Positions 20,472 through 28,513 of a stretch of DNA of 64,000 nt are shown piece by piece. How positions within the stretch are numbered: the stretch's first letter is position 1; each line of letters starts with the position of its first letter. Below the pieces are notes generated by a model. The model saw only the letters and a program-made list of their open reading frames with translations. It did not search any database and was not told the DNA's origin. The stretch comes from Fructilactobacillus hinvesii (GTDB taxonomy: Bacteria; Bacillota; Bacilli; Lactobacillales; Lactobacillaceae): positions 868,001 through 932,000 of the forward strand of contig NZ_CP097118.1 in NCBI RefSeq assembly GCF_024029435.1, in the 5' to 3' direction. The position numbers and the translations under genes are program-made.

Positions 20472-20500
20472 TTTATTCTTTAAACAAAATGAATTATAAT
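20472..20500 (+). promoter_or_regulatory. Predicted promoter of the VOC protein gene
   Basis: TTTATT (20472-20477), 17 bases, and consensus TATAAT (20495-20500). A short hairpin (CTTCAC, ATG, GTGAAG at 20515-20529) follows in the leader. Confidence 0.65.
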
Positions 20501-20556
20501 AAAGGTGTTCAAAGCTTCACATGGTGAAGTGAACTAAATCCAAAGGAGAGATTAAA

Positions 20557-20946
20557 ATGGCATTAAATGACTACTTTACTGGATTACAACACGTTGGAAT
20601 CCCAGCTGCAGATTTAGATAAGACGGTGGCTTTTTACGAAAAGTTAGGCTTCACCAAGGAAGGCGAATTCTTATACCAAGGTAACCGTTGTGCATTCATG
20701 AAGTATGATAACCTGATGATTGAAACCTGGGAAGGCGATCCAACTGCTAATGCTGACGGCGCCATCAACCACATTTCCTTAAACGCTACTGATGCAGCCG
20801 CTGCTTTACAAGAAGCAAAGGACATGGGCTTAGACTTAATTGATACTGAAATTCAAACTCGTCCATTCTGGGACAAGGGAATTAAGTTCTTTAACATTTA
20901 CGGTCCTAACCACGAAAAAATTGAATTTTGTGAAATCGTAAAATAA
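20557..20946 (+). CDS. VOC (glyoxalase/bleomycin resistance) superfamily protein
   Basis: A 129-residue single-chain member of the vicinal oxygen chelate superfamily. The two beta-alpha-beta-beta-beta modules are visible: LQHVGIPAADLDKTVAFYEKLGF (with a metal-type His at residue 11) and INHISLNATDAAAALQEAKD, ending with IYGPNHEKIEFCEI. Candidate metal ligands are two His and two Glu, the glyoxalase I arrangement, so methylglyoxal detoxification is possible, but many VOC proteins act on other substrates. It has its own promoter, a strong AAAGGAG site and a terminator, so it is a single-gene unit. Confidence 0.85.
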   Translation: MALNDYFTGLQHVGIPAADLDKTVAFYEKLGFTKEGEFLYQGNRCAFMKYDNLMIETWEGDPTANADGAINHISLNATDAAAALQEAKDMGLDLIDTEIQTRPFWDKGIKFFNIYGPNHEKIEFCEIVK

Positions 20947-20958
20947 AGTGATTAACTA

Positions 20959-20988
20959 AAACGGGCGGATGGATGCGTCCGTTTTTTT
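20959..20988 (+). terminator. Terminator after the VOC gene
   Basis: A 9-bp stem (20959-20967 with 20976-20984, one G-T pair), eight-base loop, then a run of Ts. Confidence 0.85.
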
Positions 20989-21101
20989 GTGTTTTTGAAT
21001 GATTATTATTTAAATTGAATAAATCTGCTTGCCATTTTCAGATTGCTCCAGTACCATGGATAATAGGTTTAGTCGAATTTATGAAAATGGAGGTGGATAA
21101 C

Positions 21102-21410
21102 GTGTTAGCAATGACGAAAAAATTTTTGCGTGACAACGGTTATCACTATAAAAAGGGTTACATTCGCCCGTTAATGACTCCAGACAGTGTTTATATTTTC
21201 CGATTTGGCAAAGCTGAGTTGAATAATCGGATTATTTTACGGTATGGACATGGGTGGACGGGGCGCCAAAAAATTAAGGAAATTGATTTGCGGCTCCACA
21301 AACAAAAGCATCCTCGGATCTTTAAAACCGAACACAGTTTGTTAAAGTATCTGAAGTCGCATCTTCCTTATCATGAAGCCAAGCTTCAAAAAATTAAAGA
21401 AGAACAATAA
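21102..21410 (+). CDS. Small basic protein of unknown function
   Basis: I do not recognise this protein. The open frame extends from 21015, but the best start is the GTG at 21102, eight bases after GGAGG, giving 102 residues. It is strongly basic (many Lys, Arg, His), with no membrane segment, and contains an aromatic-rich core (YIFRFGKAELNNRIILRYGH) and a Lys/His-rich stretch (LRLHKQKHPRIFKTEHSLL), suggesting nucleic-acid or ribosome binding, which is only a guess. It lies between two terminators, so it forms its own transcription unit; a clear promoter was not identified. Confidence 0.65.
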   Translation: MLAMTKKFLRDNGYHYKKGYIRPLMTPDSVYIFRFGKAELNNRIILRYGHGWTGRQKIKEIDLRLHKQKHPRIFKTEHSLLKYLKSHLPYHEAKLQKIKEEQ

Positions 21411-21413
21411 TTT

Positions 21414-21441
21414 GAAGCATCCTTTTCGGGGTGCTTCTTTT
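21414..21441 (+). terminator. Terminator after the small basic protein gene
   Basis: A 9-bp stem (21414-21422 with 21429-21437, one wobble) followed by TTTT. It lies just before the ribosome binding site of prmA and excludes the upstream ATG/ATT candidates as prmA starts. Confidence 0.8.
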
Positions 21442-21463
21442 CATAAAGAAGGAGATTTACATA

Positions 21464-22339
21464 ATGAAGCTCATTGAAGTTCGGGTTACGACCACTAACG
21501 AAGCCGTGGAAGCCGTTAGTAATTTATTAATTACGGCTGGAGCTCAAGGGATTCAGATTGATGATCAACTGCCAGGGAAACAGGTCGCCGTGCTTACGTA
21601 TGTTACTGAAGCCGGGGATTTAACTAAACTAGTGCAGCAGGTAGAACAGGGGCTAGCTCATTTTCCTGAATATGGTTTAAACCCCGGAGTAGCCACCATT
21701 ACCACCGAACCAGTTGATGATCGTTGGACAACGGAGTGGGAACAATACTACCACGCTGAACGCATCACCCGGTATTTAACCGTGGTCCCAAACTGGGAAG
21801 ACTATCAGCCAGAGCAAACGGACCAGAAGGTAATTCGCTTGGATCCCGGGATGGCTTTTGGAACGGGAACCCATCCAACCACGAAGATGGCATTGCAAGC
21901 ACTAGAAATTAGTTTGCGAGGCGAAGAAACGGTCTTTGACGTAGGAACCGGATCTGGAGTTTTGAGCATCGGAGCACGACTCTTAGGGGCCGGGACAATT
22001 CGCGCCTGGGATAACGATCCTGTGGCAGTGGAATCAGCACGGCAAAATCTAGCTGCTAATCCTAACATGGCTGACATTGCGGTAGAGACTAATAGCCTAC
22101 TAACTGGAATTGATGGAACGGCAGACGTGATTGTTGCTAACATGCTTGCAGAGGTGTTACTGCCGCTGATTCCGCAAGTACCACGGCACTTAAATCCGCA
22201 GGGGCACCTCATTTTAGCTGGCATTTATGCGGATCAGCTTGCTAAAGTTGAACCGCAGTTGAAACAGCATCACTTTACGGTTGAACAGACCATGGTGGCT
22301 GGGAACTGGCGCGCCTTGATTGCAACTCAGAAAGGATAG
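21464..22339 (+). CDS. prmA: Ribosomal protein L11 methyltransferase
   Basis: PrmA trimethylates lysines of ribosomal protein L11 using S-adenosylmethionine. The protein has the N-terminal substrate-recognition domain (MKLIEVRVTTTNEAVEAVSN), the linker, and the Rossmann methyltransferase core: LDPGMAFGTGTHPTT, VFDVGTGSGVLSIGA, and the NxL-type motif VANMLAEVL. I take ATG 21464 (291 residues) with AAGGAG upstream; the longer frame from 21431 runs into the preceding terminator. rsmE follows after four bases, the usual pairing. Confidence 0.95.
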   Translation: MKLIEVRVTTTNEAVEAVSNLLITAGAQGIQIDDQLPGKQVAVLTYVTEAGDLTKLVQQVEQGLAHFPEYGLNPGVATITTEPVDDRWTTEWEQYYHAERITRYLTVVPNWEDYQPEQTDQKVIRLDPGMAFGTGTHPTTKMALQALEISLRGEETVFDVGTGSGVLSIGARLLGAGTIRAWDNDPVAVESARQNLAANPNMADIAVETNSLLTGIDGTADVIVANMLAEVLLPLIPQVPRHLNPQGHLILAGIYADQLAKVEPQLKQHHFTVEQTMVAGNWRALIATQKG

Positions 22340-22343
22340 AAAC

Positions 22344-23078
22344 GTGCAACACTATTTTATCGATCAAGCTCTCACGGTGAATGAACAACTAGAGTTACCT
22401 CCTGAAATTCAGAAGCATTGGATCCGAGTTTTACGGGCCCAACCAGGTGAGCAAGCAGAGTTTGTTGATGATCAGCAACAGGTATTCATTGGCGAGCTAA
22501 CGAATGGAGATCAAGGACTCGTTCAAATTAAAACAAAGACGGACCTGAATACTGAGCTGCCAATTGCGGTCACAGTCGCTTGTGGGCTACCAAAAAGTGG
22601 GAAAGCGGAACTGATTGTCCAAAAGGCGACGGAGCTCGGAGCAAGTGAGATTATTTTTTTGCCCACTGAATGGTCCGTAGCCCAGTGGAAGCAAAAAGCG
22701 GCTAAAAAAGTCGCCCGTTTACAAAAGATTGCCCAGGCAGCTGCCGAGCAGTCACACCGAAATTTGATTCCCCAGGTAAGCTATTTAAACGGGCTGGCGG
22801 CTTTAGACCAACTGAACGTTAATCAACGAGTGGTGGCATATGAAGAGGCGGCCAAGCAGGGAGAAGCCAGTGAACTAGTGCGGGTGGTTAGTCAGATGCA
22901 AGCCGGACAGCGTCTATTAGCTGTGTTTGGACCGGAAGGCGGATTAAGTCCAGCTGAGATTGAACGGCTCGAAGCCGCTAACTTTCATGTCGTCGGCTTG
23001 GGCCCGCGCATTTTACGAACAGAATCGGCTCCACTTTATTTTTTAAGTGCCATATCTGTACTTTCCGAACTTAAATGA
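22344..23078 (+). CDS. rsmE: 16S rRNA (uracil(1498)-N3)-methyltransferase
   Basis: RsmE methylates N3 of U1498 in 16S rRNA. It is a SPOUT-class enzyme with an N-terminal PUA-like domain (HYFIDQALTVNEQLELP) and the trefoil-knot core with VACGLPKSGKAELIVQKATELG, FGPEGGLSPAEIE, and the terminal LGPRILRTESAP that binds the cofactor. The GTG at 22344 (244 residues) is chosen because AAAGGAT lies six bases before it. It is expressed with prmA. relA follows after a 62-base gap containing a weak promoter. Confidence 0.94.
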   Translation: MQHYFIDQALTVNEQLELPPEIQKHWIRVLRAQPGEQAEFVDDQQQVFIGELTNGDQGLVQIKTKTDLNTELPIAVTVACGLPKSGKAELIVQKATELGASEIIFLPTEWSVAQWKQKAAKKVARLQKIAQAAAEQSHRNLIPQVSYLNGLAALDQLNVNQRVVAYEEAAKQGEASELVRVVSQMQAGQRLLAVFGPEGGLSPAEIERLEAANFHVVGLGPRILRTESAPLYFLSAISVLSELK

Positions 23079-23084
23079 TAGAAT
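23057..23084 (+). promoter_or_regulatory. Possible promoter of relA
   Basis: TAGAAT (23079-23084) preceded by TGA (extended -10), with TGTACT (23057-23062) at 16 bases as a weak -35. Read-through from rsmE is equally possible because no terminator separates them. Confidence 0.35.
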
Positions 23085-23140
23085 GTTAATAAAATGACTT
23101 AAATCACGAATGATGCCATTGCTAAGTGGGGGTGAAACAG

Positions 23141-25363
23141 ATGGCTAGTCTCAAACAGTGGCAACCCACTGAAATTTTTGCAAAAATCAACAACGAAATG
23201 ACTCCAGACCAAGTGGATATGGTTAAACGGGCTTACCAAGTAGCTCGACACGCCCACGGCACGAATCTACGGGCTTCTGGAGAAAGTTACATTGAACACT
23301 CAACCAACGTGGCCGGCATTTTAGCAGACCTTAACATGGACGCAGTTGCCGTTACGGCAGGCTTTTTACATGATGTCGTTGAGGATAGTAACGTACGACT
23401 AGATGACGTTCGAGAACAATTCGGCCCAGACGTTGCTTTAATTGTCGACGGGGTTACAAAGATTAGTAAGATTAAATATAACTCCAGCCGCGAAGCCCTA
23501 GCAGAAAATTACCGCAAACTGCTGTTGGTAATGTGTAAAGATATCCGGGTCATGATTGTTAAACTAGCAGACCGAATGGACAACATGGATAAACTCGGAG
23601 ATCTTAATCCCGAATTTCAAACGCGATTTGCCAAAGAAACCATTGATGTGTACGCTCCCATTGCTGACCGGCTCGGAATGGGAACAGTCAAGTGGGAACT
23701 ACAAGATATGGCGTTGCGGTACCTGAATCCGGATGCCTACTACAAGATTGCTCATTCCATGAAATCGAAGCGGAACGAACGAGAATCTTACATTCAAGAT
23801 GCCATCCGTGAAGTGAAACGAGCCATTGCCGATTACCACATTGATGCAGAAATTTACGGACGGCCGAAGCACATTTATTCAATTTACAAAAAGATGGTAG
23901 ATAAACACAAGAAGTTTGAAGAAATCTATGATCTTTCTGCCATTCGGGTAATCGTGGATACGGTGAAGGATTGTTATGCCATTTTGGGGGCGGTTCACGC
24001 TAAATGGCCCCCGATGCCAGGTCGGTTTAAAGACTACATTGCGATGCCCAAACCAAACCTCTATCAATCTTTGCACACCACTGTCATCGGTCCGGAGGGA
24101 AAACCCCTAGAGATTCAGATTCGGACCAAGGAAATGCACAGAATTGCTGAATACGGGGTTGCTGCGCACTGGGCCTACAAACAGGGGCAAACCAGCGAAG
24201 TTTACAATGACGAAAGTAACATGCAATTAAACTGGTTTAAAAAGATCATTGAGATCCAAGAAGAAACCGATAACGCGTCAGAATTCATGGACAGCGTGCA
24301 AGGTGAACTCTTCTCCGATCACGTTTATGCTTTTACTCCTAATGGAGATGTGTTGGAGCTCCCACAGGGAGCAGGACCGCTGGACATGGCTTATGCCATT
24401 CACACTCAGGTGGGACATCGATCTACGGGAGCACGAGTTAACGGCAAAATGGTCTCACTGGATTACCGGATTAAAAATGGTGACATTGTGGAAATTATCA
24501 CATCTGCAAACTCAACGGGACCTGGGAAAAACTGGTTGGATCTGGTTCACACTAATAGTGCTAAACACAAGATTAATCAATTCTTTAAAAAGCAGAATCG
24601 GGAAGATAACATTAAAACCGGAGCTGAACTCCTGCATAATCAACTTGAAGAAACGGGATATGCTCCCAATGAATTGTTAACTTCTGAAAACTGGGATCGG
24701 GTTTTAGACGAACTTCACTATCGCACCCAAGACGATCTCTTAGCAGCTTTAGGCTTTGGTGACATTCACGTCGTGGGAGTTGCTAACCGATTTACGAGTG
24801 AAATTCGCGATGAGCAACAACGAGAACGGGAACATCAAGCAGAACAAGAGTTGCTAGATCAGTCCCAGACGTTGTCAACGAAAAAAGAATACCAAGCTCC
24901 CCAAGGCAACCGACCAGCTGATAACGTGGCAATTGATGGAATTGATAACGTGTTGGTGCGGATTAGTCATTGCTGTTTACCACTTCCCGGGGATGAAATC
25001 ATTGGATACATTACCAAAGGCCGAGGAATTTCCATTCATCGGGTAGAATGCAATAACTTTAGTCAATCTGAACCAGGCCGGATTATTGCTGCTCACTGGC
25101 GCAGTGTTTCCGATAATCAAATTAATTATCAAGCTAAATTGCGGTTTGAAGCCGATAACCGGAACGGAGTTTTAAATGACGTCATTAAACGGTTTAATAA
25201 CAGTCCGGTTCAGTTGACTTCCATCAATGGTCGGGTTCACGACGACACGGGAGTTACGATTGAGGCAATTGTAGAGGTTAAAAACGTGGGTCAGCTAGAC
25301 CGGATGATGGATACCATTAAGATGGTTCCGGGAGTAGCCACATCCCAACGAGTTTTGAACTAA
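23141..25363 (+). CDS. relA: Bifunctional (p)ppGpp synthetase/hydrolase (Rel)
   Basis: Rel makes (p)ppGpp from ATP and GDP/GTP on starved ribosomes and degrades it, controlling the stringent response. The protein has an intact HD hydrolase domain (LHDVVEDS, His77-Asp78), the synthetase domain (GRPKHIYSIYKKM; KDYIAMPKPNLYQSLHTTV), the TGS domain (VYAFTPNGDVLELP), a conserved-cysteine region (SHCCLPLPGDEIIGY), and a C-terminal ACT domain. I use ATG 23141 (740 residues), six bases after GGGGGTG, rather than the GTG at 23126 that overlaps it. dtd follows after ten bases. Confidence 0.97.
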   Translation: MASLKQWQPTEIFAKINNEMTPDQVDMVKRAYQVARHAHGTNLRASGESYIEHSTNVAGILADLNMDAVAVTAGFLHDVVEDSNVRLDDVREQFGPDVALIVDGVTKISKIKYNSSREALAENYRKLLLVMCKDIRVMIVKLADRMDNMDKLGDLNPEFQTRFAKETIDVYAPIADRLGMGTVKWELQDMALRYLNPDAYYKIAHSMKSKRNERESYIQDAIREVKRAIADYHIDAEIYGRPKHIYSIYKKMVDKHKKFEEIYDLSAIRVIVDTVKDCYAILGAVHAKWPPMPGRFKDYIAMPKPNLYQSLHTTVIGPEGKPLEIQIRTKEMHRIAEYGVAAHWAYKQGQTSEVYNDESNMQLNWFKKIIEIQEETDNASEFMDSVQGELFSDHVYAFTPNGDVLELPQGAGPLDMAYAIHTQVGHRSTGARVNGKMVSLDYRIKNGDIVEIITSANSTGPGKNWLDLVHTNSAKHKINQFFKKQNREDNIKTGAELLHNQLEETGYAPNELLTSENWDRVLDELHYRTQDDLLAALGFGDIHVVGVANRFTSEIRDEQQREREHQAEQELLDQSQTLSTKKEYQAPQGNRPADNVAIDGIDNVLVRISHCCLPLPGDEIIGYITKGRGISIHRVECNNFSQSEPGRIIAAHWRSVSDNQINYQAKLRFEADNRNGVLNDVIKRFNNSPVQLTSINGRVHDDTGVTIEAIVEVKNVGQLDRMMDTIKMVPGVATSQRVLN

Positions 25364-25373
25364 GGAGACGAGC

Positions 25374-25826
25374 ATGAAATTAGTGATTCAGCGGGTACAG
25401 CGTGCGGCTGTCCAAGTTGACGAGCAAACGGTTGGCGCCATTGACACTGGTTTTTTAATTTTAGTCGGTGCAGAGGCCGGTGATACCGCGCAAACTGGTC
25501 AACATTTAGCAGAAAAAGTGGCTAAACTACGGGTCTTTTCTGATGAAGCAGGCAAGATGAATCTGAACATTAACCAGGTGGGTGGATCCATTTTATCTGT
25601 ATCCCAGTTTACCCTCTTAGCAGATTTACAACATGGCAATCGGCCGTCCTTTAAACGGGCCGGAGATCCACAAGTTGCTCAGCAAAATTATGATGATTTT
25701 AATGCGGCTCTGGCTGACCAGGGTTTACAGGTTGCAACCGGTGAATTTGGGGCTGACATGCAGGTGGAACTGGTGAACGACGGCCCCGCCACCTTTTTAT
25801 TAGATTATCAGGAGCCTCCGGCATGA
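25374..25826 (+). CDS. dtd: D-aminoacyl-tRNA deacylase
   Basis: Dtd hydrolyses D-aminoacyl-tRNAs (and glycyl-tRNA-Ala mischarges), keeping D-amino acids out of protein. The 150-residue protein has normal length and both signature motifs: the SQFTL motif (within ILSVSQFTLLAD, about residues 75-86) and the NxGP motif (NDGPATF near the C-terminus), as well as GNRPSF. It is directly downstream of relA, the common Gram-positive order, and its stop overlaps the ATG of the HAD gene. Confidence 0.95.
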   Translation: MKLVIQRVQRAAVQVDEQTVGAIDTGFLILVGAEAGDTAQTGQHLAEKVAKLRVFSDEAGKMNLNINQVGGSILSVSQFTLLADLQHGNRPSFKRAGDPQVAQQNYDDFNAALADQGLQVATGEFGADMQVELVNDGPATFLLDYQEPPA

Positions 25827-26452
25827 CAAATTTGATTTGGGATTTTGACGGAACCCTGTTTGATACCTATCCGTACATGGTGAGTGCTTTTACCAAAGCC
25901 TTGCAGTCCCTTGGAATTGATGAATTAGAAATTGATGGCGATGAAATCTATCGGCAAATGCGTGAACATTCACTGAATTCGACTGTCACTAAGTTTAGTG
26001 CGCGATTTCACTTGGATCGAGATCGTTTACTGGCGAGTTACCGGCAGATTGAACATCTCGAAGTTCAGTTAGCAAAGCCATTTGCTGGAGCCCGGCAAAT
26101 TCTAGCGGCAGTGCAACAGGACCAGGGACAGAACTGTTTAGAAACGCATCGGGATCAACAAGCTTTGTCTTTATTAGAGCGGTTCAAACTAAAATCCCTG
26201 TTTACCGGCATTGTTACCAGTCAACAGGGATTTGCGCGCAAGCCCGATCCAGCGGGACTACAGTTTTTATTACAATCGGAACACCTAGATCCCACCACCA
26301 CCTTCATGGTTGGTGATCGGAAATTAGACGTAGAAGCTGCTCAGCATGCCGGGATCCAGTCTGTTTTATTTGATCCAGACTACCTGCTCGAAGTGACCGG
26401 GAATCCCACGCTCACCATTCATAATTTAGCAGAATTACAACAGTTACTTTAA
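25823..26452 (+). CDS. HAD superfamily hydrolase (phosphoglycolate phosphatase-like)
   Basis: A 209-residue haloacid dehalogenase-type phosphatase. Motif I is WDFDGTLFDT (nucleophile Asp near residue 8), followed by an alpha-helical cap domain, the motif II region with ETHRDQQALSLLERF, the conserved Lys in GFARKPDPAGL, and motif IV GDRKLDVEAAQHAG. This pattern fits HAD-IA phosphatases that act on small sugar phosphates or nucleotides, but the substrate cannot be read from sequence. It overlaps dtd by four bases (translational coupling). Its 3' end overlaps the convergent minus-strand gene by nine bases, with no terminator between. Confidence 0.85.
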   Translation: MTNLIWDFDGTLFDTYPYMVSAFTKALQSLGIDELEIDGDEIYRQMREHSLNSTVTKFSARFHLDRDRLLASYRQIEHLEVQLAKPFAGARQILAAVQQDQGQNCLETHRDQQALSLLERFKLKSLFTGIVTSQQGFARKPDPAGLQFLLQSEHLDPTTTFMVGDRKLDVEAAQHAGIQSVLFDPDYLLEVTGNPTLTIHNLAELQQLL

Positions 26453-27298
26453 TAAGGTAGCACAAATTTGGTCTAAAAACGGACCATAGCTTTCCCCAAA
26501 GAGTACCACATGCATTAAGACGTAGTAGAACCGATACCAAATTAAGCGGTCTGCTATTCCCGGTTGAAAGGGGTATTCATGCTGGTAGCCCTCGTAAAAT
26601 GCGTCTGTAAAACCGCCAAAGACGGTAGTGACCCCGAGATCAAATTCCCGATCTCCATAGTAAACGTCGGGGTCGATTAGAAGGGGCTGATGCTGCGCGT
26701 TAAAGAGGGCATTTCCTGCCCATAAATCACCGTGCAGTAAACTGGGGGTAATGTGATGGTGAGCTTCATAAGTTTGCATTTGGTTTATGATAACGGTTAA
26801 GGCCGCGGCTCGTTGTGAGTTCCAGCGGCCTTTTTGCTGAGCTAAAGTAGCGAGGGGCTGTAACCGTTGTTGGTTAAAAAAGGTGGACCAACTGGTTTGC
26901 CACTGATTTTGTTTAGGAAACCGTCCTAATTTAAAGTCGTGATCTAGGCCAAAGCGTTGTTCGTGTTGGTGGTGCACCCGAGCCACCATCTGTCCGAGTT
27001 CAAATTGGTCTCCGTTGGCAATCTCGAGCCACCCAAGGATTAAAAATCCATCGGTGTCGATTTCACCACTCGTAATAATTTCTGGAACACGGGCAACTTC
27101 GCCAATGAGACGTAGTCCTTCAATTTCGTGAGCAAAAAAAGCTTGACCTCGGCCGGGTTGGACCTTCAAGAAATACCGCTTGTGCTGGCTTGTTTGGATT
27201 TCGTATGCCTCATTAATGTCGCCTCCGGCAACGGGAGTGACGGTTTGAATGTCTGAAATTGGTAACTGAGCTAACCATTCTGAACTTAATTCCTGCAT
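26444..27298 (-). CDS. Fructosamine kinase family protein
   Basis: A 284-residue protein of the fructosamine-3-kinase/aminoglycoside phosphotransferase fold, which in bacteria is thought to phosphorylate glycated amines and so trigger deglycation. Visible are a small N-lobe with a kinase-type Lys (KRYFLKVQPG), the catalytic loop LLHGDLWAGNALF, and the metal-binding segment LLIDPDVYYGDREFDLG. The ATG has AAGGAGG upstream on its strand. It is the second gene of a minus-strand pair, 15 bases after the amidase gene. Substrate is inferred from family only. Confidence 0.85.
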   Translation of the reverse strand: MQELSSEWLAQLPISDIQTVTPVAGGDINEAYEIQTSQHKRYFLKVQPGRGQAFFAHEIEGLRLIGEVARVPEIITSGEIDTDGFLILGWLEIANGDQFELGQMVARVHHQHEQRFGLDHDFKLGRFPKQNQWQTSWSTFFNQQRLQPLATLAQQKGRWNSQRAAALTVIINQMQTYEAHHHITPSLLHGDLWAGNALFNAQHQPLLIDPDVYYGDREFDLGVTTVFGGFTDAFYEGYQHEYPFQPGIADRLIWYRFYYVLMHVVLFGESYGPFLDQICATLLK

Positions 27299-27313
27299 GA
27301 TTTCCTCCTTAAG

Positions 27314-28162
27314 TTAATCATTGGTGTTAACGTAGTTGGCAATGCCAGCGGTCACGTCGCTGGCCACTGCTTTTCTGAAGGTGGGATTTTTAATCTTTTG
27401 AAAGTCAAGATCATTATTAATGTAACCCATTTCCAATAAAATTGCCGGAATCTTACTATCGCGGATTACCAAGTAGTCGCCAAACTTAACGCCCTTGTTT
27501 TCCATTCCTAATTGCGTGAACCGCTGGTTAACAGCTTGTGCGAATTGTTTAGCAGTTCCCTGATGATAATAATAGGTTGTGAATCCTGAGGCGGAGTTTG
27601 GGATGGGGCTAGAGTCAAAGTGAAAACTAACGAAGAGGTCGGCATGATGTTTTTGGGCAATTTGGGGACGACGCTTTAGTCCAACCGTTTGATCTTGAGC
27701 TCTGGTTAAAATAACGTTAGCGCCCCGGGCCCGTAAATTGGTTGCTACTTGTTGGGCGAATTGCAGGGTATATTTCTTTTCGGGTTGGTTAGAATTAGCC
27801 AGAGCGCCTGAATCGTTGCCACCGTGCCCCGGATCTAAGATAATGGTGGCTTCCGCTAGTTTAGTTGCTGTTTTAAGCTGCGGATGATTTTTAAGGAGCC
27901 AATTAGGTACCCAACCAATTTTTTGATGTTGAGCTACAACCTGAGCCCATTGGTCATCCTTGGTGATAATTTGGACCCGGTCTCCGCGTTGGACGGTTCC
28001 CACCGTCTGACTGGTAAGGTGCGGTTCGGCCTTGATTTGGAGCTGATTAATGGGCACGACGACGTTATTACGGAGGAGCATGGTGCCAATTATCACTCCG
28101 GTGCCTAGAATGATTAAAATAGTGAATAATAATCCGCGCCGATTACGTATTTTAAAGTGCAT
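27314..28162 (-). CDS. N-acetylmuramoyl-L-alanine amidase with SH3b domain
   Basis: A cell-wall hydrolase that cleaves the bond between N-acetylmuramic acid and the stem peptide. The 282-residue protein has an N-terminal membrane anchor or signal (about residues 10-32, GLLFTILIILGTGVIIGTML), a bacterial SH3 domain (about 38-92, VGTVQRGDRVQIITKDD), and a zinc amidase_3 domain with ILDPGHGGNDSGA, a second His in SFHFDSS, and the catalytic Glu in LLEMGYINN. GAGGAAAA precedes the ATG. It heads a two-gene minus-strand operon, divergent from aspS; a TATGAT in the upstream region is a possible -10. Likely acts outside the membrane during growth or separation. Confidence 0.92.
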   Translation of the reverse strand: MHFKIRNRRGLLFTILIILGTGVIIGTMLLRNNVVVPINQLQIKAEPHLTSQTVGTVQRGDRVQIITKDDQWAQVVAQHQKIGWVPNWLLKNHPQLKTATKLAEATIILDPGHGGNDSGALANSNQPEKKYTLQFAQQVATNLRARGANVILTRAQDQTVGLKRRPQIAQKHHADLFVSFHFDSSPIPNSASGFTTYYYHQGTAKQFAQAVNQRFTQLGMENKGVKFGDYLVIRDSKIPAILLEMGYINNDLDFQKIKNPTFRKAVASDVTAGIANYVNTND

Positions 28163-28249
28163 GGTTTTCCTCGTTTTTAGTTAAATGATTTCTTTAGCTA
28201 ATATCATATAACTTTTTAACCCAGCTGGCAGTAAATTGCCAAAAGAACC

Positions 28250-28278
28250 TTGACTTTTGTTTTGCTTTTGATTAGGGT
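28250..28278 (+). promoter_or_regulatory. Predicted promoter of the aspS T-box transcript
   Basis: TTGACT (28250-28255) with either TAGGGT (28273-28278, 17-base spacer) or TAAAAT (28278-28283, 22-base spacer) as -10. It lies directly before the T-box. The whole 28163-28513 gap holds the divergent promoters and this leader; no gene was seen in it. Confidence 0.5.
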
Positions 28279-28289
28279 AAAATCAAGGT

Positions 28290-28480
28290 TAGTTCTATGA
28301 TGACGAAGAGTAGTAGGTGGCCCATTTGCCAGAAAGCGTTCGGGAGTGGAAGAACGCAATGAGGCGCCTGTGAAGACGCGTTTAGAACTATATAACGGAA
28401 AATTAAATAGAGTTAAAAGTAATAAAAAAAGGTGGTACCGTGCAATTGCGCCCTTCAAGCAATTTTGTACGGTCTTTTTT
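28290..28480 (+). promoter_or_regulatory. T-box riboswitch controlling aspS, specifier GAC (Asp)
   Basis: A tRNA-sensing leader. Stem I is closed by TAGTTCTA (28290-28297) and TAGAACTA (28383-28390) and holds the typical GAAGAGTAGTAGG start. The specifier loop contains GTGAA followed by GAC (28375-28377), an Asp codon, which agrees with the gene controlled. The T-box core AAAGGTGGTACCG is at 28428-28440. It can form an antiterminator, or the competing terminator (stem 28437-28448 with 28460-28473, bulged, then TTTTTT). Uncharged tRNA-Asp should favour aspS expression. Confidence 0.95.
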
Positions 28481-28513
28481 ATGGAATTAAACGCTTAACT
28501 CGAAAGGAAGATT

